64,000 nt of DNA from Sporomusa sphaeroides DSM 2875 (GCF_001941975.2 NZ_CP146991.1:1303501-1367500), one strand, 5' to 3'. Counted from the stretch's first letter, positions 17,361 through 26,761 are shown. Notes: generated by a model not told the origin, from the letters alone. Numbers and translations: made by a program.

Positions 17361-18779
17361 GTGGAACTGTTTGCAATACTACTAAGTTTGATCTTACTAA
17401 TGTTCTTTTCTTTCCGAGGTTACTCTATTATCTTGTTCGCTCCGCTGTTTGCCGTTTTGGCTGCTGCAGCCAGTAATTTTAGTCTGATGCCGGTATATAC
17501 GGAAATCTTTATGACTAAGGCGGCCGAATACTTTAAAATGTATTTTTCGATTTTTTTACTGGGTGCCATTTTTGCTAAAGTTATGGAAGAGGGTGGGCTG
17601 GCGCTGACAATTGCCGGAACTATAGCTAATAAACTAGGTAAAGAGAATGCTATACTTGCGGTGATACTAGGGTGTGCCTTCCTCACTTATGGCGGCATTA
17701 GTGTATTTGTTGTTGTGTTTGTTATGTATCCGTTTGCCAGTGCTCTGTACCGGGAGGCAAATATTCCGAAAAGATTTATACCTGCTGCTTTATGGTTAGG
17801 TACATTCACCTTCAGTATGGGAGCCTTTCCTGGTTCGCCCCAGATACAAAACATTATACCAACAGCATTTTTTGGCACTACTACCTGGGCGGCACCCTTG
17901 CTGGGCTTAAGTAGTGGGCTTGCTGTTTTTTTTCTGGGCTGGGCCTGGCTTATATACCGACAGCGTCAGGCTGTGGCGCTGAATGAGGGTTATGGGGAGC
18001 ATACCGTAAATGAGCCGGAGGATAGAGCGGAAGGGCAATTATCAAACCACACACTTGCGTTTCTCCCACTTATCGTAGTTATCTTGGCTAACCTGTATCT
18101 TAGCAATCCCTTCCAATGGTCTTGGGCTTATCACTGGAACGAAGAAATTTTGTTATCTGTCAAAGTTTTGAAACTGTCACTTTTAAGTACAAGTGTAGAC
18201 AAAGTACGCGCAATTTGGTCGTTGAATATAGCCTTGATTCTAGGTATTCTTTTTGCAATATACATTGGGCGGGAGCAGTTTCGTAGAACCGGTGGGATTG
18301 CAGCTTCATTAAATAGAGGTGTAAACAGCTCTTTAGTAGCAGTGCTTAATACTGCTTCAGGCTATGGCTATGGCAGTGTGGTAGCCAGTCTGGCTGGCTT
18401 TCAGGTAATAAAATCTTTCCTGATGGATATAAAGATTGGGGCAGGCCCCCTGGTTTCGGAAGTTATTACCGTCAATATTATGGCAGCTATTACCGGCTCG
18501 GCGTCAGGAGGATTAACAATCGCACTTGGTATGCTTGGGGCGGACTACTTAAACTGGGCGCATGCAACCAATGTCCCGGTCGATGTTCTGCACCGTTTTG
18601 CCGCTCTGGCTTCCAGCGGGCTGGACTCAATGCCTCACAACGGTGGGCTTATTACAGTGATGGCAGTGTGCGGCTTAACCCACAAGCAATCATACTATGA
18701 TCTGTTTATAATTACAGTTATAAAAACACTACTCATCTTTATATTTATTGCGTTATACATAACGGTTGGGAATTTCTAG
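17361..18779 (+). CDS. GntP-family proton:carboxylate symporter
   Basis: 472 residues with about 12-14 hydrophobic helices. The family pattern includes FLLGAIFAKVMEEGGLA early in the protein and the C-terminal HNGGLITVMAVCGLTHKQSY, as in gluconate permeases and their relatives. These inner-membrane proteins take up hydroxy acids (gluconate, fructuronate, glycerate) with protons. The start is a GTG at 17361, preceded by ATGAGGATAA. No sugar-acid catabolic gene is adjacent, so the substrate is open. Confidence 0.85.
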   Translation: MELFAILLSLILLMFFSFRGYSIILFAPLFAVLAAAASNFSLMPVYTEIFMTKAAEYFKMYFSIFLLGAIFAKVMEEGGLALTIAGTIANKLGKENAILAVILGCAFLTYGGISVFVVVFVMYPFASALYREANIPKRFIPAALWLGTFTFSMGAFPGSPQIQNIIPTAFFGTTTWAAPLLGLSSGLAVFFLGWAWLIYRQRQAVALNEGYGEHTVNEPEDRAEGQLSNHTLAFLPLIVVILANLYLSNPFQWSWAYHWNEEILLSVKVLKLSLLSTSVDKVRAIWSLNIALILGILFAIYIGREQFRRTGGIAASLNRGVNSSLVAVLNTASGYGYGSVVASLAGFQVIKSFLMDIKIGAGPLVSEVITVNIMAAITGSASGGLTIALGMLGADYLNWAHATNVPVDVLHRFAALASSGLDSMPHNGGLITVMAVCGLTHKQSYYDLFIITVIKTLLIFIFIALYITVGNF

Positions 18780-18820
18780 TTTTATTTCGGTTAAAAGACT
18801 TTGTTCAGACACGGAAGCAA

Positions 18821-18933
18821 GGGGACGCAAAATCTGCTTCGCAATAGCACTTGATTTTATGCATTTTGGAGGGGGACTGGCACGGCAGAAGCAAAATGTA
18901 CGTCCCTGTGCTCCTACCTGTGCTCCTCCCGTT
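18821..18933. other. intergenic stretch with imperfect GGGACG-type inverted repeat
   Basis: The 220-bp gap between the permease and the HD-GYP gene contains the arms GGGGACGCAAAATCTGCTTC and GAAGCAAAATGTACGTCCC, which pair imperfectly. A tandem CTGTGCTCC duplication follows. No gene is seen. It resembles the GGGACA palindromes elsewhere. Confidence 0.4.
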
Positions 18934-18999
18934 TTCTTTCTTTGATATTGGGTTTGCGGATGACCGGTAATGGCATATTGATGATCGCTTATCCGGTGA

Positions 19000-20058
19000 T
19001 TAGGAGCTGTGTCTTTTAAACTGATCTTCGATCTGTAGCAAAGCATTAACAATATTAGGGTCAAACTGGGTACCTGACGCCTCCCTGATGATGGTAAGCG
19101 CTTCTTCGTGGGTATGTGCCCGTTTGTAGCATCTTTCGCTGACCAAGGCATCATAAACATCGACGACTGCTACAATTCTGGCCGACAGGGGAATATCTGT
19201 CCCGGCTAAGTTTGCGGGATAGCCATTGCCGTCCCAGCGTTCGTGATGGAAGCGGCAGATGTCATAGCAGTGGCTAAGATAAACGTCCTCGCCGCTTACC
19301 AGCAAAGACTTGATAATTTCGCTGCCGATCACGGTATGGGTTTTGATAACTGCAAATTCTTCCGGTGTAAGGCGTCCGGGCTTTAACAGGATGTTGTCTG
19401 GGATGCCGATTTTACCGATGTCATGCAGCGGCACGGCTTTAATTAAAACGGAGTAATCGCAGTCAATTAATTGCTGGCGGTAAGTTTGCTTTTTCAGCAG
19501 TTCCATGATGAGGAGCTGGGTTAGCTCGCGGGTGCGTTTGACATGTTCGCCGGATTCCAGGCTGCGGTATTCGATCAGATTTGCCATGGTTTCCAGAAAA
19601 ATTTCTTTTGTGGCTACCAGTTCATTGGCTTTGGCGTCCACTAAGTCCTCCAGCTTTTCGCGGTAGCGCATTAGCTCAATGTGAGTTGCCGCCCGGAGCC
19701 TGACGACTTTCGGGTTAAACGGCTTGGCGATATAATCTACGGCCCCGGCGTTCAGGCCCCTTATTTCATTGGTTTCTTCGTTGGCGGCGGTAATAAAGAT
19801 CACGGGAATTTTTTGCAGGACAGGATCGGTTTTCATAAACCGCAGCACTTCAAAACCGTCCATCTCCGGCATCATGATGTCCAGGAGCACTAACTGCGGT
19901 TTTTGGATGCAAGTAATTAATTTGGTGACGGCCTCCAAACCGTCGGCGGCTTGTTGAATTTCATAGGAATCCGCCAGGATTTCCTGCAATATAAGCCGGT
20001 TGACCTCCATGTCGTCGACAACCAGAATGGTTGCTTTATCTGTTGTATAATCGCTCAC
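19000..20058 (-). CDS. response regulator with HD-GYP phosphodiesterase output
   Basis: 352 residues. Receiver domain about 8-125 with phospho-acceptor Asp in LLDIMMPEMDGFEV and Lys in YIAKPFNP; a helical linker; then an HD-GYP domain with HDIGKIG and the GNGYP signature (HHERWDGNGYPANLAG). HD-GYP enzymes hydrolyse cyclic di-GMP to GMP. Its start overlaps the stop of the upstream hybrid kinase (ATGA), so kinase and regulator are translationally coupled and probably form a phosphorelay. Confidence 0.92.
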   Translation of the reverse strand: MSDYTTDKATILVVDDMEVNRLILQEILADSYEIQQAADGLEAVTKLITCIQKPQLVLLDIMMPEMDGFEVLRFMKTDPVLQKIPVIFITAANEETNEIRGLNAGAVDYIAKPFNPKVVRLRAATHIELMRYREKLEDLVDAKANELVATKEIFLETMANLIEYRSLESGEHVKRTRELTQLLIMELLKKQTYRQQLIDCDYSVLIKAVPLHDIGKIGIPDNILLKPGRLTPEEFAVIKTHTVIGSEIIKSLLVSGEDVYLSHCYDICRFHHERWDGNGYPANLAGTDIPLSARIVAVVDVYDALVSERCYKRAHTHEEALTIIREASGTQFDPNIVNALLQIEDQFKRHSS

Positions 20059-23000
20059 CGGACTCCCTCCCTTTCCAGTAACTTTTGGATCAAAATTATG
20101 GTCGCATCCATTGTCGTGGTGAGGGAAGAAGTCAGTTGGGTGACATTGATCCCGTTTTTAGCCTGGATTTCAATGACGGCGGCAATGGCGCTTAGCTCTG
20201 TGAGACCTAAGTTGGCGGCGGCGCCTTTTAGGGCGTGCGCCGTATTTGCTGCTTTGACCGGTTCGTCTGTTTCGATCAGGCTAATGATTTCAGCGACTAT
20301 TTCCTGTCCAGTAAAATTTTTGAGCAAGGTAAAGTAGAGCTTTTTGTTGTTCATGAGTCTGTCTAACCCCGCCCGTACGTCAAGTATGGGGAGCAAATCG
20401 GTATAATCCGGCGAAGTATCGGGTGGCAGGCGTTCGGGGAAGGTAATGGGCCGGTAAGAGCAGGCTGGCGCAGGGGCTTCTGTTGGGGACAGGTATTTGT
20501 TTAGTTTTGTTATCAGTTCCCCGGGATCGAGCGGCTTGCCGATGTGGTCATTCATTCCTGCCTCTAGGCATTTTTCGATGTCTTCCCGGAATACGTCGGC
20601 TGTCATGGCGATAATGGGAACCTGTCTGGCCCGGGCGATGGGCAGGGAGCGTATGTTTCGGACGGTTTCATAGCCATTCATTTTAGGCATATGCACGTCC
20701 ATTAAGATCAGGCTGTAGGCATCCGGTTGCTTGGCAAAACGGTCCAGAGCTTCGGCGCCGTCAACGGCAAAGTCGATCGCAATGCCGGTATCTTCCAGCA
20801 GAGAAGCGAGAATCTCCCGGTTGACGTCCACGTCTTCCGCCACCAGCAGGGAAAAGGCCGTAAAGTCATGTCGCTGGAGCTGGAACTGGCTGGTCTGATC
20901 TTTTACGGCCACTCCCATAATTTCATTGATTGCATTCATGATGGCCGACGGGAACAGCGGTTTGGCAATAAATTTACTTATGCCCGCCGCCGTTGCTTCT
21001 TTTTCAATATCGCTCCAGTCGCTGACGGAAATCATAATGACCACTGTGTTTGGACCGGTTAGCTGTTTGATTTTTTTTGACAGGTCAATACCATTAATGT
21101 CCGGCATCAGCCAATCGACAAAAATGATGTTATAGGGCGCTTCCTGACGGGCGTGAATCAGGGCGAGCGCTTCCTGACCGTTGGCCGCGACGTCGCAGGC
21201 CAGCCCGAAAGCGGACATGACATGGAGGAAGTAATCCCTGGTTTCAGGGGAATCGTCGACGGCGAGGATGCGGAGCGAGGTTTTGTCAATCTGCTTGCTT
21301 AACACGGGTTGTTGTTGCGATATGCCGTTTTTCACCTTGATGGTAAGGCTGAATTTGGCGCCTTCATCCAGTTTGGATTCAATCCAGATGGAACCGTCCA
21401 TCAGATTGACGATTTTTTGGGAAATTGCCAAGCCCAGGCCTGTGCCGCCGTATTTACGGGATATACTGCCGTCGGCCTGTTCAAAAGAAGTAAACAGCCG
21501 GGCTTGTTGTTCTTCGGAGATGCCAATGCCGTTATCACTGACTTCGATTTTCAAGATGGAAATATTATCCGCTTCTTCCTGTTTAGTTACGGTTAAGACA
21601 ATGGTGCCATGATTAGGCGTAAACTTGATGGCATTGGAGAGCAGGTTGGTAATGACTTGGGACAGCCGGGTTTCGTCGCTGATGATGAAAAACGGCAGAG
21701 TGGGGTCCAGATTGACGATAAGGTTTTGCCTTTTTTCTTCAGCCCGGAAGGTGACCACATTCATAATGTTCATCAGCATGCTTTCCAGGTTGAATTCATG
21801 CAGGTACAATTCGAATTTATTGGCTTCAATTTTGGACATATCCAAAATATCATTAATTACGCCTAATAAATGTTTGGAGGCCTGATCAATTTTTTCAAGG
21901 CAGTACTCTTTTTTCGCCTGGTCCTTAGCTGTCCTGGCAATATTGGTCATACCGATGATGGCATTCATTGGCGTTCTCATTTCATGGCTCATGCGGGAGA
22001 GAAATTCACTTTTGGCCAGGCTGGCGCTTTCCGCGGCCAGTTTGGCATTTGTTAAGGATGCTTCGGTTGATTTTAGATTGGTAATATCTACGGAATGCTG
22101 CAGGTGAACTTTTTTGCCATCCAGCCATTCGATGATGCAGTCGGTATTTTTATAGTACTTACGGGTTGCGGTGTTATGCTCTTCCCAGGTAACCGGCGTG
22201 TCCGGATTGGCCAGCAATTGAGGGACAGGGCAAAAGTCGCAACGCTGTGTAAAGCCGGCTTGAAGGACCTGCCAGCAGGTAGTGGCGGCAATGTCATCTT
22301 CGAGACAAAATTCCCGTTTCATTTTGTCGTTGATGAATAGCAGTTTGTTGGTATGGGGATCAGAGACGTAAAGACAGGCGTCAAGGCCGTTGAGCAGCCG
22401 CTGCAATACCGCCAGCGAGGAACTTAGCTGCTGCTTTTCGGCTTCCAGCGGCGCGCTGAGCATGCGGGCGATTGCCATGCCAAACCTGGCGGCGGCAAAG
22501 CCGGCCAACACGAGCAGCAGCACCATGACCGCCATGGCTGCCTGTGCCCGGCGCTTATTTTCTTCCACCGCCTGTCTGCCGGCCTGTTCTTTCAGTAGCG
22601 ACAGTCTGTCAATGGCCTTGGCAAAATTGGCGGACAGTCTGGGGCCGTCGTTGACCATTACCTTAAAGGCAAGCTCTTTATTGCCGGCAGCACATAATGT
22701 CGCGACCTGATTACGGTACAGGTTGAAGTTTTCCAGGACATTGGAAAAGTAGGCAAATTCTTTTTTCTCAACCTCAGTGAGTTGGCTTGCGGCAAAGGTT
22801 TGCATTGAATAATCGATTTTGTTGCTGTTTTTTTTCAGTTCATGGATGTAGGAGGCGATTTTAGCCGGATCATTTTCAAGAACCATATCCCGCAAATGCA
22901 CCCGATTCTGCTCAAAGCAGCCGTTAATGACCCTAAGTTTTAACAGCGGCAGGGCCTGGTACTGGTAAAGATCGCTGTCCATATTCTGTAGCCGCAGAAT

Positions 23001-23099
23001 GTTGACTATGCCCACAATTCCCACCAGCAGCGACACGGCTGCCACCAGGCAGAAACGCCATAATAATTTGCGACTCAAATTTGCGGGTAATGTTTGCAT
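20055..23099 (-). CDS. hybrid sensor histidine kinase with two receivers and HPt
   Basis: 1014 residues. A first membrane helix at about 14-36, a four-helix periplasmic-type sensor segment to about 190, and a second membrane helix at 188-210. A PAS-like domain at about 225-345 carries a Cys cluster (Cys275, Cys287, Cys290). HisKA has His372 (MSHEMRTPMNAIIGM), followed by HATPase, two receiver domains (Asp in FVDWLMPDING and LMDVHMPKMNG) and a C-terminal HPt domain (AHALKGAAANLG). This is a BarA/EvgS-like unorthodox kinase that can relay His-Asp-His-Asp to the adjacent HD-GYP regulator. It starts at the stop of the FMN-binding protein gene with a 1-nt overlap. Confidence 0.93.
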   Translation of the reverse strand: MQTLPANLSRKLLWRFCLVAAVSLLVGIVGIVNILRLQNMDSDLYQYQALPLLKLRVINGCFEQNRVHLRDMVLENDPAKIASYIHELKKNSNKIDYSMQTFAASQLTEVEKKEFAYFSNVLENFNLYRNQVATLCAAGNKELAFKVMVNDGPRLSANFAKAIDRLSLLKEQAGRQAVEENKRRAQAAMAVMVLLLVLAGFAAARFGMAIARMLSAPLEAEKQQLSSSLAVLQRLLNGLDACLYVSDPHTNKLLFINDKMKREFCLEDDIAATTCWQVLQAGFTQRCDFCPVPQLLANPDTPVTWEEHNTATRKYYKNTDCIIEWLDGKKVHLQHSVDITNLKSTEASLTNAKLAAESASLAKSEFLSRMSHEMRTPMNAIIGMTNIARTAKDQAKKEYCLEKIDQASKHLLGVINDILDMSKIEANKFELYLHEFNLESMLMNIMNVVTFRAEEKRQNLIVNLDPTLPFFIISDETRLSQVITNLLSNAIKFTPNHGTIVLTVTKQEEADNISILKIEVSDNGIGISEEQQARLFTSFEQADGSISRKYGGTGLGLAISQKIVNLMDGSIWIESKLDEGAKFSLTIKVKNGISQQQPVLSKQIDKTSLRILAVDDSPETRDYFLHVMSAFGLACDVAANGQEALALIHARQEAPYNIIFVDWLMPDINGIDLSKKIKQLTGPNTVVIMISVSDWSDIEKEATAAGISKFIAKPLFPSAIMNAINEIMGVAVKDQTSQFQLQRHDFTAFSLLVAEDVDVNREILASLLEDTGIAIDFAVDGAEALDRFAKQPDAYSLILMDVHMPKMNGYETVRNIRSLPIARARQVPIIAMTADVFREDIEKCLEAGMNDHIGKPLDPGELITKLNKYLSPTEAPAPACSYRPITFPERLPPDTSPDYTDLLPILDVRAGLDRLMNNKKLYFTLLKNFTGQEIVAEIISLIETDEPVKAANTAHALKGAAANLGLTELSAIAAVIEIQAKNGINVTQLTSSLTTTMDATIILIQKLLEREGVR

Positions 23100-23617
23100 C
23101 AGTGGTTCTCCCCGGCAGCCGGCGCTGCTAACTCCGGCTGAGGAATAATAATAGGGGATTGATCGCCGGTTTGCGCATTTTTAAAGGCAGCCTGGGCCAG
23201 TTCTTTGAAAGCTCGCGAGGAGTGGGTGGCCCCGGTAATTGCGTCGACCTCTTCCGGGTTTTGATAGACCAGCAGGTTCTTGGCGAACCTCGGGCAATAG
23301 TCGCTGGGGCCCAGGCCGCTGTCGTTTATCATTTCCTGATTGTATGCCTGGTCCTGTGTTTTTAAATCGCCAGACTTATTTACGTAATCATAAGTTGCCT
23401 CTTCGATTTCGCCCCCATCATTAATTTTCATGATGAAAAAAGCCTTCCAGCCGTGCCAGTCTGGCTGATCATACATGGCAGAATATGTTCCCGGACTGAG
23501 TGTAACGGTAGATGCCGGCAGTTGCTGCAAGGCATCCTCCCCAGATGGGGAAGGATAAAACAAAAAGAAAAGGCCAGCCAGTATACAACCAACAGGCAAT
23601 AAAGCATATCTGTTCAT
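23099..23617 (-). CDS. membrane-anchored FMN-binding-domain protein
   Basis: About 172 residues from the ATG at 23617, chosen because AAGGAG lies upstream; an in-frame ATG at 23665 has none. An N-terminal hydrophobic helix (LLPVGCILAGLFFLFYP) precedes an FMN-binding domain with the flavin-attachment motif DAITGATHSS, whose Thr receives FMN covalently in RnfG/NqrC/ApbE-modified proteins. Location is therefore extracytoplasmic. It heads the operon with the hybrid kinase and HD-GYP protein, so it may present a redox signal to the kinase. An ApbE flavin transferase is not encoded nearby. Confidence 0.8.
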   Translation of the reverse strand: MNRYALLPVGCILAGLFFLFYPSPSGEDALQQLPASTVTLSPGTYSAMYDQPDWHGWKAFFIMKINDGGEIEEATYDYVNKSGDLKTQDQAYNQEMINDSGLGPSDYCPRFAKNLLVYQNPEEVDAITGATHSSRAFKELAQAAFKNAQTGDQSPIIIPQPELAAPAAGENH

Positions 23618-24046
23618 TACAATTCTCCTTTTTGAACCGGTCAAGACGTAGGGCATGCTGGCCACTATGCCTCAGGATAGCGGTTAGATGACGCTGATGG
23701 GACACATGTCCCCAAGTTGACATTTTACCCAAAGAAGATGGCACTTGCATAACTTCATAAATTATCTCGGTGAATGTTCATATTCATGGTATGGACAGTT
23801 TGTCCGAAGTGTCCACGATAGCCCCTCCTTGCCGTTTATGTAAGGGCCCGATTGCTTACCCGGTTTTAAGGTCTTTTAGCAATATTTGTCAATTGTTGTT
23901 TTACACATATATACTGTGAATACTAATAAGAAAGTGGGGGAAGTGTCAATTCTGCCGCTGATATAAACTGAAGTCGTCCAGATTATACCAGACGACATAA
24001 AGGCTGATTTTTTGCCGTTTGGATGGCAACCGGCAGGGGGAGTTAA
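23618..24046. other. leader region of the FMN-binding/hybrid-kinase operon
   Basis: No gene is supported in this stretch. On the minus strand a TTGACA motif (about 23890) and a strong AAGGAGGGG with a GTG-initiated 10-codon frame (about 23815) are present, possibly a leader peptide. A GGGACA/TGTCCC palindrome lies near 23700, and GCCCGATTGCTTACCCGGTTT-type sequence lies near 23850. I looked for a cyclic di-GMP riboswitch and could not recognise one. Confidence 0.35.
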
Positions 24047-24190
24047 GCGGTACATTTTAAGTGGGACAAGGCTAATGCAGTCCTCGGATTGGCATATATA
24101 GCTCGGACGAAAGGGAAGCTTGAAAAGTATATTCCTAATGCTGAATTACTGAAAATGCCTTTGCTGGGAAACTGGAAGCTAGAACACTAA
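24047..24190 (+). pseudogene. C-terminal remnant of a lost gene
   Basis: 47 sense codons follow an in-frame stop and encode AVHFKWDKANAVLGLAY, then ARTKGKLEKYIP, ending GNWKLEH at a TAA. Codon usage and composition look protein-like, but no ribosome-binding site or start is present. The family is unknown. Confidence 0.4.
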
Positions 24191-24205
24191 ACTTGAATGT
24201 ACAGT

Positions 24206-24245
24206 AAATAGGACATTGGTCAAAGTATTGACTAATGTCCTATTT
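24206..24245. repeat. dispersed hairpin, second copy of the GACATTGGTCA family
   Basis: Arms AAATAGGACATTGGTCA and TGACTAATGTCCTATTT with a 6-nt loop; compare 16281-16324. The compensating change GACA to GGACA on both arms shows that pairing is conserved. Confidence 0.65.
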
Positions 24246-24468
24246 TGCGCTTAAACTATAAAATTGGTATCTGAAGAAGCGAGGGACGCCCTTTGTGCTT
24301 CTTTTGTAGGAAGCAAGGGGAAGAAAGGGCAGCTTAATTTCGGTTGGAAATTGAATATTAACATGCCCTTATTTAATATGTTCATATCACATTTAGGAAC
24401 AGATAAATTGATGGCAGCAATCCGGAAGTTTTCAGCTGTTAACTCCAAGATTGCTGCTGTTTTTCTTC

Positions 24469-25971
24469 CTATGCGGAAGTATGAAATTTCGCGCGATCAA
24501 GCTCAATCCAGAATCTTACGCCTTGATCTAGGTTCTCTGCCCCAAAGTTGTTATGATGACGTTCCTGGATTGCCTTTACAATGGCCAGGCCTAAACCCAC
24601 TCTGCCGTCTTCCCGCGGCCGGGCCTGGTCTGCGCGGTAAAAACTGATCCATATTTTATCCAGACTATCATCTGCGATATGGCTGCCTGAATTCATTACT
24701 GACAGGCGGATTTTTTCCCTGTAGGGCGTTAAATCAAGGGAAATGATCTTATCCTGATTGACATGGGAAAGCGCATTATTAATAAAGTTTACGATGACCT
24801 GCTCAATTTTACCCCGGTCTGCATATACCAGGATTTCATTGCTGGTTTCAACTGATAATTTTATGCTTTTTTCGGCGAATATGGCGGTGTATTTATAGAG
24901 TACTTGTTTCACTAAAACAGCTATGTCAAATACTGTTTTATTCAGCTGAAAGTACTCTGATTCGAGTTGCGCCAGGTTCAAAAGATCTTTGACAGTTTGA
25001 TCCATTTTACGGGCTTCGTCCATAATGACTTCACAGTAGAAACTTTTGTTGGTCTCATCTTCCATCACATTGGCCTTAAGCCCTTCGGCATAGCCTGAAA
25101 TCAGGGAAATGGGGGTTTTAAGCTCATGGGAAACATTGGAGATAAACTCTTTGCGCAAGTGTTCGAGCTGCCGCTTTTTTTGAATATCTTCCGTAAGGCG
25201 CTGATTTTTTAGATGAAGTTCCTGGATGGCTAAGTCCAGTTGATCGGAAAGATAATTAATACTGTCAGCAAGGTCGGATACTTCATCATTGCTTTGGTGC
25301 TGGCACTTTTTTCTGAAGTCGAGATTGGCCATACTGTGGGCAATCTCTTTCAACTGAATGATCGGGTGTGTGAACCGCCTGGCAAAGACCACTGTCCAGA
25401 GGCAGCCCAATAAAATGACTGGTATGGCAGTAAACCCCATAAACTGATTAGCGATAGCGACGCTTTCCGTTATGGTTGATAAGCGAATTCGCAGCATCAG
25501 AACATCGCCATTTTGCAGCTTGCGCTCCAAAACGAGGTAATCTCTATTTAAAATAGGGTCTTTCTGAATTTCCAGGATGAATTGGTCATTAATAGATTGG
25601 TCTATTTTTAGATAATTGGAGGATACATTTGCTCTAGAAGTTTGATCCGGTGATGCAGTGGCTTCTGGAAAAAATGGCTTCCCGTTGATTAGGCGGTAAA
25701 TGGAACTGTATTTGGTTATACCGTCTGTACCGGTAATCCGGATAGAAACACTCATGTCGCTCTCCAACTGTTCCAGAGTGGACGCGATTTTACCCGGGTC
25801 ATCCTTATACAGGTCATCAATAATCTGGCTGTTGTAGATTAACAGATCCTGCTTTTTGCTCATATAGTATTTTTCAAGGTATTGCGTATTTAACAGCCAC
25901 ACCAGGCCGACATACAACAGGACCAGGCCGCTCATACCAAGATACAGTTTGGTTTTAATCGGAATCCTCAT
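24469..25971 (-). CDS. HAMP sensor histidine kinase
   Basis: 500 residues. Two membrane helices (about 8-27 and 178-198) flank an extracytoplasmic sensor domain of about 150 residues. HAMP follows, then HisKA with His282 (VSHELKTPISLISGYAEGL) and HATPase_c (N box FINNALSH, G2 box GRVGLGLAI). The H-box context and cognate OmpR-type regulator place it in the PhoR/WalK-like class. Its start codon overlaps the regulator stop by 4 nt. The signal is unknown. Confidence 0.92.
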   Translation of the reverse strand: MRIPIKTKLYLGMSGLVLLYVGLVWLLNTQYLEKYYMSKKQDLLIYNSQIIDDLYKDDPGKIASTLEQLESDMSVSIRITGTDGITKYSSIYRLINGKPFFPEATASPDQTSRANVSSNYLKIDQSINDQFILEIQKDPILNRDYLVLERKLQNGDVLMLRIRLSTITESVAIANQFMGFTAIPVILLGCLWTVVFARRFTHPIIQLKEIAHSMANLDFRKKCQHQSNDEVSDLADSINYLSDQLDLAIQELHLKNQRLTEDIQKKRQLEHLRKEFISNVSHELKTPISLISGYAEGLKANVMEDETNKSFYCEVIMDEARKMDQTVKDLLNLAQLESEYFQLNKTVFDIAVLVKQVLYKYTAIFAEKSIKLSVETSNEILVYADRGKIEQVIVNFINNALSHVNQDKIISLDLTPYREKIRLSVMNSGSHIADDSLDKIWISFYRADQARPREDGRVGLGLAIVKAIQERHHNNFGAENLDQGVRFWIELDRAKFHTSA

Positions 25972-26639
25972 TTAGCTTCCTCAAATATGTAGCCCAGTCC
26001 CCGGACGGTTTGAATCCATTTGCTCAGGGTACCAAGTTTTATTCTTAGCCTGTTGACATGCGTGTCTACTGTGCGCAAATCGCCGAAATAGTTATAGTCC
26101 CAGACCCGTTCCAGTATCTGTTCGCGGCTTAAGGCCTTGCCGCGATTCATCGCTAAAAACAGCAGCAAGTCATATTCTTTCGGGGTCAGATTCAAAGACT
26201 GCTCATCCAGATAGACTTCGTGAGCGGCGGTATTAATCGTCAGGCCGCCAAATTGAAACGGCGTATCCGCTATGATTTCGGTCCGGCGCAGCAGCGCTTT
26301 GACTCTAGCCACTAAAATTTGCGGGCTGAACGGTTTGGTAATATATTCGTCGGCGCCGATTTCAAACCCGAACAATTCATCCGCCTCTTGGCTGCGGGCG
26401 GTTAGGAAGATGACCGGTATGTTGTATTTAGTGCGGATTTCCCGGCATACGCTCCAACCGTCTCTTCCTGGCATCATGATATCTAATATTACCAGCGCGA
26501 TATTGTCGGAGAGCAGCGTAAGCGCTTTTTCTCCGTCTTCTGCCTCTAGCACATCATAACCGGCTTTGCGCAAAAAGTCTCCCACTAACTTGCGCAGACG
26601 GAATTCATCATCCACGATCAAGATGGTTTCTTTGACCAT
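25968..26639 (-). CDS. OmpR/PhoB-family response regulator
   Basis: About 223 residues from the ATG at 26639 (AGAGGTG upstream; an in-frame ATG at 26678 is unlikely). Receiver domain with ILIVDDE, phospho-acceptor Asp in LVILDIMMPGRDGWS and Lys in YITKPFSP. Its C-terminal winged helix has LTPKEYDLLLFL and VDTHVNRLRIKLG. It is followed by its kinase with a 4-nt overlap and is divergent from an acyltransferase gene. The shared promoter region contains 11-bp-spaced TTGTNA direct repeats typical of this regulator family. Confidence 0.92.
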   Translation of the reverse strand: MVKETILIVDDEFRLRKLVGDFLRKAGYDVLEAEDGEKALTLLSDNIALVILDIMMPGRDGWSVCREIRTKYNIPVIFLTARSQEADELFGFEIGADEYITKPFSPQILVARVKALLRRTEIIADTPFQFGGLTINTAAHEVYLDEQSLNLTPKEYDLLLFLAMNRGKALSREQILERVWDYNYFGDLRTVDTHVNRLRIKLGTLSKWIQTVRGLGYIFEEAK

Positions 26640-26708
26640 AGCAACACCTCTTAGATTAATTCTAGTGAAAAGATACAATATCCCTTTTTACTATTTTACT
26701 TTTAAAAT

Positions 26709-26761
26709 GTGACAAAATTGTAACAAATTTGTCACAGAGTTGTAAACTAGTTTGTTTACAA
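26709..26761. promoter_or_regulatory. putative OmpR-type operator with 11-bp direct repeats
   Basis: TTGT elements begin at 26718, 26729, 26740 and 26752, i.e. spaced 11, 11 and 12 bp, as in TTGTAAC, TTGTCAC, TTGTAAA, TTGTTTA. The same stretch contains two inverted repeats, GTGACAAA/TTTGTCAC and TTGTAAAC/GTTTACAA. It sits between the divergent regulator and acyltransferase genes. Confidence 0.6.

Noticed and set aside
21268-21612. Plus-strand frames antisense to the hybrid kinase
   Set aside because: These overlap the histidine kinase core, have no ribosome site, and are frame shadows of a GC-rich gene.
23760-23900. Cyclic di-GMP riboswitch before the HD-GYP operon
   Set aside because: Attractive given the operon, but the leader lacks the GEMM core motifs I would expect, so no call was made.
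24251-24468. Short frames between the dispersed hairpin and the HAMP kinase
   Set aside because: Frames on both strands overlap, with no start signal and no family resemblance.
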